Origin: Sclerodactyla briareus
Lineage: Eukaryota > Echinodermata > Holothuroidea > Dendrochirotida > Sclerodactylidae
Assembly: GCA_026419785.1 (NCBI GenBank)
Contig: JAODTK010004477.1
Location: forward strand, 682,001-746,000
Direction: 5' to 3'
DNA: 64,000 nucleotides
Shown: piece by piece, positions 43,650-54,649 of the stretch
Layout: every line of letters starts with the position of its first letter
Numbering within the stretch: position 1 is the first letter of the stretch
Notes under the pieces: model-generated
What the model was told of the DNA's origin: nothing
The model's database searches: none
What the model saw: the letters and a program-made list of their open reading frames with translations, nothing else
Program-made: the position numbers and the translations under genes

Positions 43650-44440
43650 ATTGAGGTCAGCTGGTAGGTAGATAACACATGAACAGCCATGTGTGGCTAT
43701 TTGTCAACAAGATTGTGGTTCAGTTTCACCTGAGGTATGAACAAATAGAAAACAAGAGGGGGAATCCCTGGAAGTGCAGGATCTCATCGGCACAGTGGGT
43801 GGAAATTATTGTTTCTCTGCTACCTTTTAGCGGAATTGCAAAAGGACAAAATTTATCAAAATAGTCTGGAAACAGCCATTTTCCCCACACCAAAAAATAT
43901 TCATTATTCATGGGAAAATTTCAGAAAAATTTACAGCATAAATGGTGGGGAACCCTTTGTTTTTGATCTTGTAACTTCTTCGGAATTTTGAAACATTCAG
44001 TCCTCCCAATCATTAAAATAAATAAAATTGAACAGATTCTCAAATTTGACCAAAAATCTATTTTTCCCCCCTAAAAATTGACATTTTTGGTAATTTTGCG
44101 AATCATGGGAAAGTGTATTTGTGCCTTCTACATTGCTACAAAGTTTGAAATCATTCAGCCCATTGGAAGAAGCGAATATCTGAACAATAGTGAAAAACGT
44201 AAAAAACGTAAAAAAAAAAAATTGCCCCAAATTTGTCTTTTGCCTCCTAATTCCCAATTTTGATAGTTCCCGTCTAATTTCGAGAGCACTATGTGTTTAG
44301 TGACTATTCAAGCGTGTGCAAAATTTCACTTTGTTCAGCCACTCCAAAATGGGAGATTTGCGAAAAACCATCAAAAATCTGACGGACACACAAACGCAAC
44401 ACAAACAAACACAAGCACACACAACCAAGGACACTTTTGG
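43650..44440. repeat. Degenerate dispersed repeat
   Basis: Two related halves (about 43860-44010 and 44050-44180) share ATTCATGGGAAA and TTTTGAAA-CATTCAG words. The region ends in an ACGGACACACAAACGCAAC-like border. It probably belongs to the same class of dispersed repeats with GACGGACA ends. Confidence 0.4.
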
Positions 44441-44444
44441 CCGA

Positions 44445-47400
44445 GTGCAACTCATTGCGGGATCACCCGCTGCACCGTGGTACCCCACCAACTGGGATGC
44501 CCTCAGGTGGATTAGTTCCAAAACCACCCTATGAGTTACCATAGCAACCATTGATATGGCAACCAGCAATGTAAATATAGGTGAAATGGCAAAGTGACTA
44601 CAATATCTCAACCTCGTTACCTTTTGGGAAACGCTGAGATAATAAATAGGGAAGAAATGTACCACTGCTGTGATTTGTTATGTTAGTTTTGTCCAGACAG
44701 TAGTTCCACAGTAGATGATAAACCTTGACATGGGTGGGCACGTCTTTGGGCTTGATAAATCATCCACCAAACATTTTTCATGACCCACCTACCCAGAATT
44801 TAGTAGCGAGGATCTGTGTGCTCTGAATCGGTGTTGTGAACCCAGTGGCCGCTATAACCATTAATTTCCATGAAGGGTACATCAAACTTGTTCAATGGCG
44901 CATGACCACCATCACTGTGTATCCCCAGCGCTCAAAAGATCCACACAGCACACCATATGACATAGTGCTACCATATTCAGAATATACCCTCTCTCTGGTA
45001 CAGACAAAAGCATGGTGCCTCAGGCAAGAGTGCCGGTAAACCAAGATCTGTGTTAATCAACGATGGTTCCATGATGTGCCAAAGCACATTAGCATTCATC
45101 AGGCTCTATGGATTCATTCAGTATTGTTCTACGAACGACAACAACCTATCTTATACTTACCACCTGCCCAGGACCCCTTTAGCCTACTACTCTTATCTGT
45201 GCGAACTTGAACCCTCTCACAACTGACAATGACAAATCTATTGTGATGTTATAATCATCACACCCAAAGTTGAAGCTGGACTGAACGTCCTCAGATGTAG
45301 AGTTGTGTTAAGTAGGAAATAACTCACCAGGATACAGTATACAACACAGTAGAGAACAGCGCGCCAACCAATGAACCCTTCCCATGATCTTGGGAGATAG
45401 CTTGATGAGACGAGTCCTCCCAAAGAAGAATTCCTTCGATAGAAAAAAATTGCAACGTTAGTTTCTGACTCAAAAAGATTTAAAATCATGTAATACCATA
45501 AACTTGACAGATTGGCAATGTAGGAGAGTCTCCTTGGTAAACATAACTAACATGTGATTATTTAACCCGCATCCAAAACAAACTTCTCAGATCCCACCGA
45601 AATGTCACCGGACTAATTTCCTAATACCCCTACTTGGTGTTCCTCACTCCCGCCTGTTACTGTCAACCTTGTAAGTACGGTACGATCACCCGAGACTCCA
45701 GTCCTGGTCACTGCTATTTTAAAAAATCTCACAAGTGTCAATTGATTTTTTCTTTTATGCAATTATTTACTGAGAATTTAATTCAATGCGCAGGTACATC
45801 TCAACCACATGGAATGCCACTGTACTTTGAGTGTGATCAGGTCATGTTTTTTAGTGATCAATTTTTTAAAGGTCCCAGACAGAGGAGGCGTCAAAATAGA
45901 CAAAGCTCACAGTAAGGTCACTTGTATTTCACATACATGCTCAGGGGGGGTAATAACAACCAAACGTAGGTATACTTCTAAACCAGACATGTGGACTCCT
46001 GCAAGGAAAACAGATGGTAGGGTCACCCAAGCTGTGTGCTACATGTACTAATATGTATACATAAAGGTTACTCTGTCACTGTATGAGCAATGCTAAAGAA
46101 GGCATAATCAAATCACCCTATCAAAACAAAAGTCTTGGCAGTGCTCGGAAGCCGTCAAATACCAATCTCCGAACAGTGTCGCGATCGTGAATTTGGTAAA
46201 AATGTGAAAATAACCTGTATTAATTGCTGTGTACAATGATTTCTGCTGGGGTATAGAACACATTTGGTTTCAAAATGGATATACCTCATGGGGCCGTTTT
46301 CCTTCCAGATCATGTATGTCTGCCTCCCATTTTTTGGGCCCCCCCCCATTAATTCCCATGAGTTCAATTTTCCATTTTCAGAGGGCTAATCTCCCCCTGC
46401 CCCCACTTATTTCCGACCCGGCCGAAGACAGATTATTCAAGATCACCAAAATTGACCTCAGTTGACCCAAAATGGGAACACATATTTTGGTGGCTCAGAA
46501 GTTTGTTAATTGCAAGCCCCTACTCCATATAAAAAAATTCTATGGTGCGACAAATTTCAGCTCAAGGGTGAATACGTTAAGGCACCCACCAACAGGGAGA
46601 TTTCTGCGAAAGCGGCTGATACAGACCAAAAAATTATAACGACTCCCGGGGAAGCTCATGTTGCAGGGTTTTATTAGGGTTATTTCGAGTTGTTGCAGTA
46701 GTACTGTCATATTAAAAGCAAATGACAACTATGCTGGTACCAGTTAAGCCAGACAACAACAATGTAGCATTGTTACCAACATTACAATGGTCATGTAAAC
46801 GATTCCTTTAAAATATCACAGAGGGAAAGAGAAAATGTTTCTAACCCCACGTCCCAAATTGGAAGGTTCTAACATTTTGCCTTGTGAGTTATTTAATTTT
46901 AATTCATGGAATTTGAGGAATCTATGGACATCACGGTAGTAATGATTCAAAGGCGGGCCATGGACTCTACACAGTAATGAGTTTTTTTTTTAACTAGGTA
47001 TTACTTAGGAATGATAAGATCATTCTTCAATATTTGTGAATTTTTTTTTCATCGGATCCATCAATAGTTTGTTGGCAACAGAGTTTTCGAGGAGACGGGT
47101 TCACTTGACTTGTATTACAGGGTCATGTGGTTCCCCCTTGTGATGTCAACCAGCACAAGGCAATTTTGCAATAGTGATGCACCTTATCGGCTCACTGGAT
47201 CAACTGAAATGCAGTATGGAGGTAGCATGCCATAAAATAATAAACTATCAAAGTACCGAACTCAAGTAAGTAATATTGGCTATTTCAAGGGGGGATGAAA
47301 AACACATTGAAAGCAGATGCTACACCAAACCTAATCTTCTATTCAATGCAACAGGGTATCTACAGTTTTAACCAAAGTGATAACAATAGACTCTCACCAA

Positions 47401-48185
47401 ATAAATACGCCATTATATCATTGGCAGATGACCGATGATGTCGATATCAGGAACCAGATGAGACCCTCGAAAATACTGTGGGCGATGAGTAACTGTGAGA
47501 CCACAGCAACAAGCGACATGGGTCAAGCCAAACTGTCAAAACAAAAAACAAGGATTCTGTTACAAGGACCAATACTGACAAGCGGTGAACACATCCAAAT
47601 TAACTGCTGAAAAGTGCACTAGGGGCAAGATCTATAAATAATAAAAACGTCATGTCCTTTTTTTCAATATTGGATAGATTGAATCAAATCAACTTTCTCA
47701 TCATTTGTCGTACCAAAAAGGCAGTTAATTATCATGATTATGTTTCCCCCTGCTGAAACTCCCAACTGTCATCAACATGAAATACTCATAATAAGAAAAG
47801 TGCAAGGAGTTATTGATCTTATGATGGGTAGTGCTATGAGGGAAGTCCATGTTACTTCCTTGACATTTACAAAGACTGTTGAACAACATAGTGTAACGAA
47901 ATGCTAGCTCCTTTCCTCCAGTCACCCCTTAATAGTCTTGTAACATTTCAGTTGGAGTCAAGACTTTCCAGAATACATGTTGAACTCTCCTTTTGGCACC
48001 TGTCAATTGCATGATGCACCCAAAACAACATGGGACAGACAGGGTCAGTCAAGTGTGGCGTCAAGTACACATGGCATCATTCCCATTAAATGCATCAATC
48101 AATCGTTGATCAAGGGTGTGACATGTCACTCCAATGATGTAGCAAAGTAAATGGGAAGTGATGGCCCTAATAGTGGGTCATGTTC
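44445..48185. other. Unassigned; one weak exon candidate
   Basis: On the minus strand near 45420-45328 a hydrophobic reading (SWEGFIGWRAVLYCVVYCIL) ends at a consensus donor CTG|GTGAGT. It could be an exon for a membrane segment, but acceptor and family support are missing. Other frames (for example 45634-45915) have no motif. T tracts occur at 46981-46991 and 47041-47050. Confidence 0.2.
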
Positions 48186-48189
48186 AAGG

Positions 48190-49145
48190 AATGGGAGTTC
48201 TATAAGTGATGAGGGGGGCATCAATGTACAAGAACCGTACAACCCCTTTGACAATGGACTCACCCTGTCTTGGGTATGGGGGGCGCATCAATGTACAAGA
48301 ATTGCATGACCCACCTCTGACAATGACTCACCTGTCTGGAGTATGGGGGTGCGTCAATGTACAAGAGTGGTATGACCCACCTTTGACTCACCCTGTCTGG
48401 GGTATGGGAGTGCATAAAGGCACCAAGAAATGGATGACCCCCCAACTCTGACAAGGACTCACCCTTATGTGTATGGGGGGAATCAATGTACAAAAAGAAT
48501 TGTATGAACACACCTCTGGACAATGTCTCAACCGGTCTGGAGTATGGGGGGGCCAATCAAATGTCCAAGAATGTATGACCCAACCTATGACAAGACTCAC
48601 CCTGTCTAGGGTATAAGGGGTGCATCACATTGTACAAGAATTGTATGACCCACGTCTGACAATGACTCACCACCTGTCTATGGTACTGGGGGGGTGCCAA
48701 TGCACAAAGAATTGCAGGCCCACCTTGACATGACTCAACCCTGTCTGGGGTATGGGGGGCATCACTGCACAAGAGTTTATGATCCCCCTCTGACAATGAA
48801 TCTCACCCTGTCTTGAGTATTGAGGGGTGCATCAATGTCCAAGAATTGTATACCCACCTCTGCAATTAATTCACACCCTGTCTTGGACGTCTGGGTGTGC
48901 ATTCAATGTACACATAATTGTACAGCCCACCTCTGACAATGACTCAAGCCCCTGTCCGGGCGTATGGGGTGCCTCATGTACAAGAATTTGTACTAAACCT
49001 CCCTCTGACATGACTTCACCCTCTGGTGATGGATGCATCAATGTAACAAGAATTGTATGACCTCCCCTGACTCACCCTGTCCGTAGATGGGGGGTTGCAT
49101 CATTACATGGAAGTGTATACTCACTCTTGACAATGAACTCATCAC
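48190..49145. repeat. Tandem array, about 66-68 bp unit, about 14 copies
   Basis: The core words are GACAATGACTCACCCTGTCT, then GGGGTATGGGGGGTGCATCA and ATGTACAAGAATTGTATGAC. Copies vary by frequent one-base indels, notably in the G run. Frames through it on either strand change register repeatedly and are not genes. Confidence 0.92.
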
Positions 49146-49239
49146 ACTTGCAACAGGATTGGGTGGGTGCATCCATAGACATAAGATCATGCATTATGTC
49201 GCCAGTAAATATAAACAGCAGGTCACTTTACCCAAGCTA

Positions 49240-49715
49240 AGACATGTGTGGGGCCTGAACATAGCAGAGTGGTATCGTGACGCTTTGCAAGCAATCATTC
49301 CGGGTTTCGGATTCCAACAGTTTACCTTTTTTTTCCCTAGGTGGACTGTACTTGCCAGTGGCCAATCTGCACTTTAATGGTTCAGCTGTAAGAGGGAATT
49401 TCTGGGTTACCTGAGTTTCTTTGGGATTTTGCAATAAGACCTCGTCGTCGGTCGGCTGTGATTCGTCGCCTGAAAATTTCCGCTCCCCCAGGTCCAAGAA
49501 AGTGGTCGGGTCCTGGAGTTCACTGATCGTCCTTTCGGATGGGACGTAAAATGGTGGCCCCGGGAACAGGTTGGGATTGGTTACACCTCTGCTTCGATAT
49601 CATCCAGCACTAGTCGAGAAGAGAATGCGATTTATCGCTGTGCTTCAATCACGATCCATACGGGCCCTAGGGTCGTGTCCGTGAGCCTTAATTGGCTCCT
49701 GATCCCATCGATGCA
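49240..49715 (+). mobile_element. tRNA-derived SINE, copy 2
   Basis: The head carries an A-box-like TAGCAGAGTGGTATC (49262-49276) and a B-box-like GGGTTTCGGATTCC (49301-49314). The body includes CTTTCGGATGGGACGTAAAA (49532-49551), a word often seen in the central part of SINEs from marine animals. It ends GAGCCTTAATTGGCTCCTGA. It aligns throughout with the minus-strand copy at 30565-31030. Open frames and strong acceptor- and donor-like sites inside first suggested exons, but the full-length match to the other copy shows that it is a repeat. Confidence 0.78.
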
Positions 49716-49719
49716 AAAT

Positions 49720-51640
49720 GCAATTGAAGGTCAAATCATGGAGCATCACAGCCAGTAAGTGTTACTACCATCGTAACTGGACCAATAGTTGATTCCTCAA
49801 TGCCAGCACAACCATGATAAACCTGGGAAGAGGGTAAATCACAAGTAGGCTTAGAAACTTGCATGCAAACATACACTCCGATGCACGTCGTGAGGCGCTG
49901 GAAATGAAGAGACCCAGACATCCCTTATTAAAAACAGCTCTTCACAGTTTCTCAGGAATTTCACGTAGCAGTATGTGATGATGGCAAAGCTGAGCTCATG
50001 CAGCAATCAACAATTCAAGAAGTGATAAACCACTTAGAAGTTATGCCTGAACTGTAACAATCTCTGAGGCTACAAAATAGAGAATTTCGTCAATGTTAGT
50101 CAAGGTAACTTTCAGGACAACTGCAGATGGCTCCAACAAAGGTGATATTGTGAGGAATGGGAAACTATAAAACCCAGGTCTGAAAACCCATTTTCCATAC
50201 AATTCCGTGTTATTGACCTCCACAGTTTGGTCCATTCTTGCGAGAATCAGGAGAGTCCCCCACTGCACCAATATGTGTGACATGACAGTTGAACTGTTCA
50301 TAATAATAACATAGATAATACCTTTTCCTGAGATTTTTTTTTTTGGCCAGTCTTTCTTTCACAAAAGTAACCAATCAGAGGAAGTGTGCGGACTTACCAA
50401 ATTGCAGACCCACCTGTGGAAGCACTGTCCATGTGGACAAAGTCAGTCCTGATGGGGCCAGCAAAATAAATAATATTGATAACTTTGCCATTCACTTACC
50501 AAGGTATACAGCCACAAAGAGATAAACTTATAGTCCTCTATGACGGGGCCACAGGCATTCCCTGAAATTAGTGGGAAATATGGCGTTGATGTTACGGGCT
50601 GATGAACATGTACATTTGACCTATAGCCCGAGGATGTCGAGTATTACAGTACATGAAGTGAAGAACATCTGTGAAATAATCAAACCTATAGCCCCAATGG
50701 TGCTTAGTCCAAACCACACAGATACCTATATTCAATGTTAGATAGTTACCTTTTCGAGGCTCACAATTAACTCCTAAATGAATCACGCACTTTTATACCT
50801 GTATGCTCCAAACGAGACAGTGGGTGTGTTTGTTTTGTTTTTTGTTGATGTAAGATTGAATATTTTCTCTTTTCCTCCTCACAGTGCTCGAACGCAAAAC
50901 CTGCATGTTTCGGGCAATAGTTTGTTCACATGTTTTCTTCCACTTTTTTTGGCTGCTTCCATCAGAATGCTGACTTGCACAAACCTGAACACTTTTGTAC
51001 ACTTCATAATTTTCTCAGGTGTTTTTTCTCTTAAACAGAACTATCATTCTCCCATAAATTCTGTTAGATGATGTCACAGTTGCACCCTGACCTTTTCCGC
51101 CAAACAGATCTATTCATTCAGGATGATGACGTTGAATGTAAATCGATAATTCACTAAGCATTGGTGGACGAATACAACCATTGCAGATTGTCAGAATTGA
51201 ACCGTGAGACTGGACACAACAGAGCTGGGAAGTCCAAAACATGAAGAGTGTATGTGTGCCTTAAATGAACATTTTGCCGACAAATCCGTCAGCTATATTT
51301 AGTATTACAAGGTGTAGTCATTGGACTTCAATCAACCAAAAAGTCAAGAGGCTCAGTGATTCTTGACCTATTTAGGACTGCAAAGCTAATCTTGTCAACC
51401 GAGCATATTGGACATATGCTCACATACTCAAGCAGACACTTTTACCCAACTCCAACATAGGATCATGACTCATTATGGGAAACCATGCACCAAGTAGTAG
51501 CTTCACCCATTCACGTGGGGTTGAGTTAATCATTTCACAGTCAGCGCAAATATCCATCTCCCAATTTTCTCAGTCTTAACCCGCACAATACTTCTTGTAA
51601 CCCCATCATCAGACAGCTGCATACCAAACTTCACCTCAAT
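49720..51640. other. Unassigned; weak exon candidates
   Basis: A minus-strand frame at 50041-50301 (containing GKWVFRPGFYSFPFLTISPL) and a minus-strand piece at about 50563-50501 (NACGPVIEDYKFISLWLYTL between TTTCAG and GTAAGT) are coding-like. I recognise no family, and the phases do not join cleanly. A plus-strand frame at 49946-50057 (EFHVAVCDDGKAELMQQ...) after TTTCTCAG is equally unproven. Confidence 0.2.
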
Positions 51641-51870
51641 CGGATGAAGCATATCTCAATTATCACAAGGTTTTGATAACTTTTACTCCAACCGCCCCCT
51701 CTTTGACCTCGATGACATTGGACCAGACGCCAAACCAATAGGGTTCATGAACTCCAATACGGGGAACCCACATGCCACGAATGAGCTTGATCATCAGGTG
51801 GGGTTGATATTTGTGTCCACAAGTCTGGGCATCACATACATAACATACACACACACACACACTGTCATTA
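51640..51870. repeat. TGACCT-type dispersed repeat ending in (CA)n
   Basis: Words such as TTTGACCTCGATGACATTGG, CAATAGGGTTCATGAACT and ACCCACATGCCACGA match the family also seen at 58860-59110. A CA microsatellite lies at about 51846-51862. Confidence 0.5.
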
Positions 51871-51999
51871 CTGAATAGATTCCTCTGATTTTCTTCAAGA
51901 AATAAACTAGTGGTGCTTTAGCTCAAACCGCACAAATTTCAGACAAACGAATGTCACAAATATGTGTTAGGATTCATCGTCCAAAAGAAGGCATTTTCA

Positions 52000-53110
52000 A
52001 ACATGGCCTGCTGATTGTGGTCCCTGTAATGACCTTTCGCCGTGATCTTCATATTGCCAAATGTCTTAGCAGTCAATAAACACTCTTACTCAGTTTGGTC
52101 AAATTCATCAAAGTATGACCAAGTTGAGAGTGAAAAAGGCTTTTGCACACATGTGGGCCTATTTTGCCCCTTTCAATGACGCTTTTAAAGTACCCTTGAA
52201 CATTACAGTGTCAAAGATGTCCCAAAGGTCCAGACCATTGGGTCCAGTTTGGTCAACAACCATCAACACTGACTGTTTTGGTCTGTAATGCTCCTTGTAA
52301 TCTAAGTTACTGTTTGCATTCAACCGGCACTAGATGACCTTGCATCAAATTATGTGCACCAGGCTGAAGGAGCATACCCAAGGAACATTATTACAACAGT
52401 TCAAGAAATCTAATGAACTTGTATAGGCAGGAATACAGTTCAATTGGGTTTTTATAATGGCCCTTATATTGCCGCCCTTTGGCCTTGACCATGGATCAAT
52501 ATAAACATTGTGTCCAAGTTTGGTTGGCATCCATCACTCAGAGAACTAGACATTTGTAGGCTGGTAAACCGCCACGTGATATCCCTGCTTTTTGGGCTAA
52601 TTGCATGGAAAAAAGTTGTAAACTCATAAGCCCACTTTTGAAAGTCATTGGAAGAAGTATCATCACCCAGTACAAGACCTCCATTTTGTCAAAAACTAAA
52701 GATAGCCTTCATCCACCAATTTGTTTGTAATCCATGGAAGTTACAACAGTCAACGTAATTAGGCAATTTGACCCACGATGGCTTTGAAATGAATTTGTCA
52801 GAAAGAAATACAGCCCCATCCACCGAGTTGTTTAATCTGCAAAGGTTTTGGAAAATCTCATTGAATTATTCAAATTTGACCTCTGATGACCTTTCAATAA
52901 CTCCAACATTTTTCGGGATCAGTTATAATCCCTACCCACCAAGTTTTGTTCAAATCCGACTAACTTGATAAATTTTGCATAAACTTATGCAAAGTTAGCA
53001 GCCCCCAGCATTGTAAGCTGCCCACTTTCAACTCATCCAGATTTCCACCTAGGGCGGACATGTGTACCTCAAGTTTTTAAGGTCAATCGGATGAAGCGTT
53101 GTAGTGTTAT
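52000..53110. repeat. Degenerate TGACCT-rich dispersed repeats
   Basis: Successive stretches carry CCAAGTTTGGTTGGCATCCA-type, CACCAAGTTTTGTTCAAATC-type and ATGCAAAGTTAG-type words. The end (GGGCGGACATGTGTACCTCA) matches those near 24655 and 27605. A TGACCT-4nt-TGACCT direct repeat occurs at 52877-52892. Confidence 0.5.
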
Positions 53111-53254
53111 TGCGCTAATGCCTAAAGCCTGAGAACCGGCGATGGTTGGTGGCGGCTACACACCCAAAACCATTATCCCCCTGGATATTCCCCGCAATAT
53201 AAAGACTGTTTTGGGGCCAAAAACACAAACAATTGTAGACACCACTGGTAATGG

Positions 53255-53295
53255 ACGGAGGATGGGACGGACCGCCGACAGACAGATAGATATAT
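53255..53295. repeat. GGACGGA/GACAGACAGATA terminal microsatellite
   Basis: GGACGGAGGATGGGACGGAC and CGACAGACAGATAGATA words form the border motif of the dispersed repeats noted at 25110-25160. Confidence 0.5.
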
Positions 53296-53299
53296 TCCA

Positions 53300-54270
53300 T
53301 GTTTTGCATTTTATTAACAGCTTCATTGAATACACAACAGAATCCTTTCAGCCATCGTGTATGTTTCTTTCAGCATTCTGCCATCCCCCACAGGAAGTAA
53401 ACACTGCTAACCGGGGACTGCATTGCCACTCAAGTTGAACATTTACATTAAGCCATGTAATCCTCAAGTTATTTATAGCACTAATACCGTAGCATTGTGA
53501 TGTTGCTAAAGTGAGCTGTTTGAGGTAGGCAACCATGAAATGAACGCTGGCAATAGGCAAATTCAAAACAAAAAGAAAGGCAAACCTCTCACGCTCATGG
53601 CCTACACTTATGCTCACAAGTACAAACTCAATACTACCAGCCTGTAATTATTATCAGACTAGTGCCAGTGCATGCATACCCTGTCTATGTATGGAAAGAC
53701 ATTGTCATAGATTCATCACAGATTATTTGCACGAAAAGGAAATTTTTAGTAACTAGCCGCCCAATGGTGCTGTAACTCAAACCATTAAAATGCGTTATTT
53801 TACTCACAGATCAAAGGGCTCTTTTGGTACAGACAAGGTGATCGCCGAAAAAGTGTCTCGCCTGTTGCGCGATCGGTAGTTTCTATCATTCACTACAATA
53901 CACACTATACACAACATTAGTTCATGCAGACCATCGTCAATGTCAAACGAACACACATCTTATCACATATACACATAAAAATTCCTTAAAATTCCCAAAA
54001 TAACTGACCAAGTAAGTTTTGACTCTTATTACAAAAGCCTATCTCTACTTTTTCTTTCTTCATGATGCCCCCTCCCACTCCTCTCCATAAAATACCCAAT
54101 TTGAAATAGTTCTATCCCTCAGTCAACTCACCCCTTTGACCCAAAATCCAACTGAAATTTCTAATCCCCTTAGCAGCCCCGGCATCTTTGCCTTTTGAAA
54201 TCATTTCCTTCATTATTCCATCGCCTTCTATTTTCCAAGCATCCAGAACATGCCATTCCCCCCCCCCCCC
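53300..54270. other. Unassigned sequence
   Basis: I see no supported gene, and a C tract at 54258-54272. Confidence 0.4.
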
Positions 54271-54276
54271 CCTGCC

Positions 54277-54637
54277 AGCAGCCTTATCCAGAGGGGGCAA
54301 TCTCACCGCATTGAGACGGCCAGGATACTGATGGGGACGGCGTATTTTCTGTGAGGCGCCTTGAGGGGCCACCCCCCAAAATTTTTTTTGGGTGGGGTCA
54401 ACGATCTCCTCACTCAATCATCATTGACATAGTGCATTTTGACCGCAGTGGCAAATATGACATGCCAATTCCCCTTTTCTTGACTCCACCAAAACTGGCG
54501 TCTTTCGTCTCCTCGCGCTCCGCGCCTCCGCGCTCCGCACTCCGCACTGGTGCCCGCGATTTGCAAGTGCATCTGTGCTATAGTGATTTTCATCTTTCCG
54601 CAGTGGACACCCCATTTCGACTTCCTGGCTGAGCCCT
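54277..54637. mobile_element. hAT-like element, second copy of the 27657-29100 outer element
   Basis: It aligns with the outer element at 27657-29100 on both sides of that element's insertion. It starts AGCAGCCTTATCCAGAGGGG and ends CTGGCTGAGCCCT, and it contains TGGTGCCCGCGATTTGCAAG. The flanks CCCCTGCC (54269-54276) and ACCCTGCC (54638-54645) match at seven of eight positions, fitting an aged 8-bp target duplication. A short CTCCGC duplication distinguishes this copy. It is non-coding. Confidence 0.78.
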
Positions 54638-54649
54638 ACCCTGCCATGC

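Noticed and set aside
48190..49145. Frames of 60-98 codons on both strands in the 66-bp array
   Set aside because: The frames shift with array indels and have no composition beyond the repeat unit.
49340..49760. Apparent plus-strand exons with strong acceptor and donor sites (readings GLYLPVANLHFNGSA and VQESGRVLEFTDRPFG)
   Set aside because: The whole interval, including the supposed introns, aligns with the minus-strand sequence at 30565-31030, with tRNA-like boxes at the head. It is a SINE copy, so the splice-like sites are incidental.
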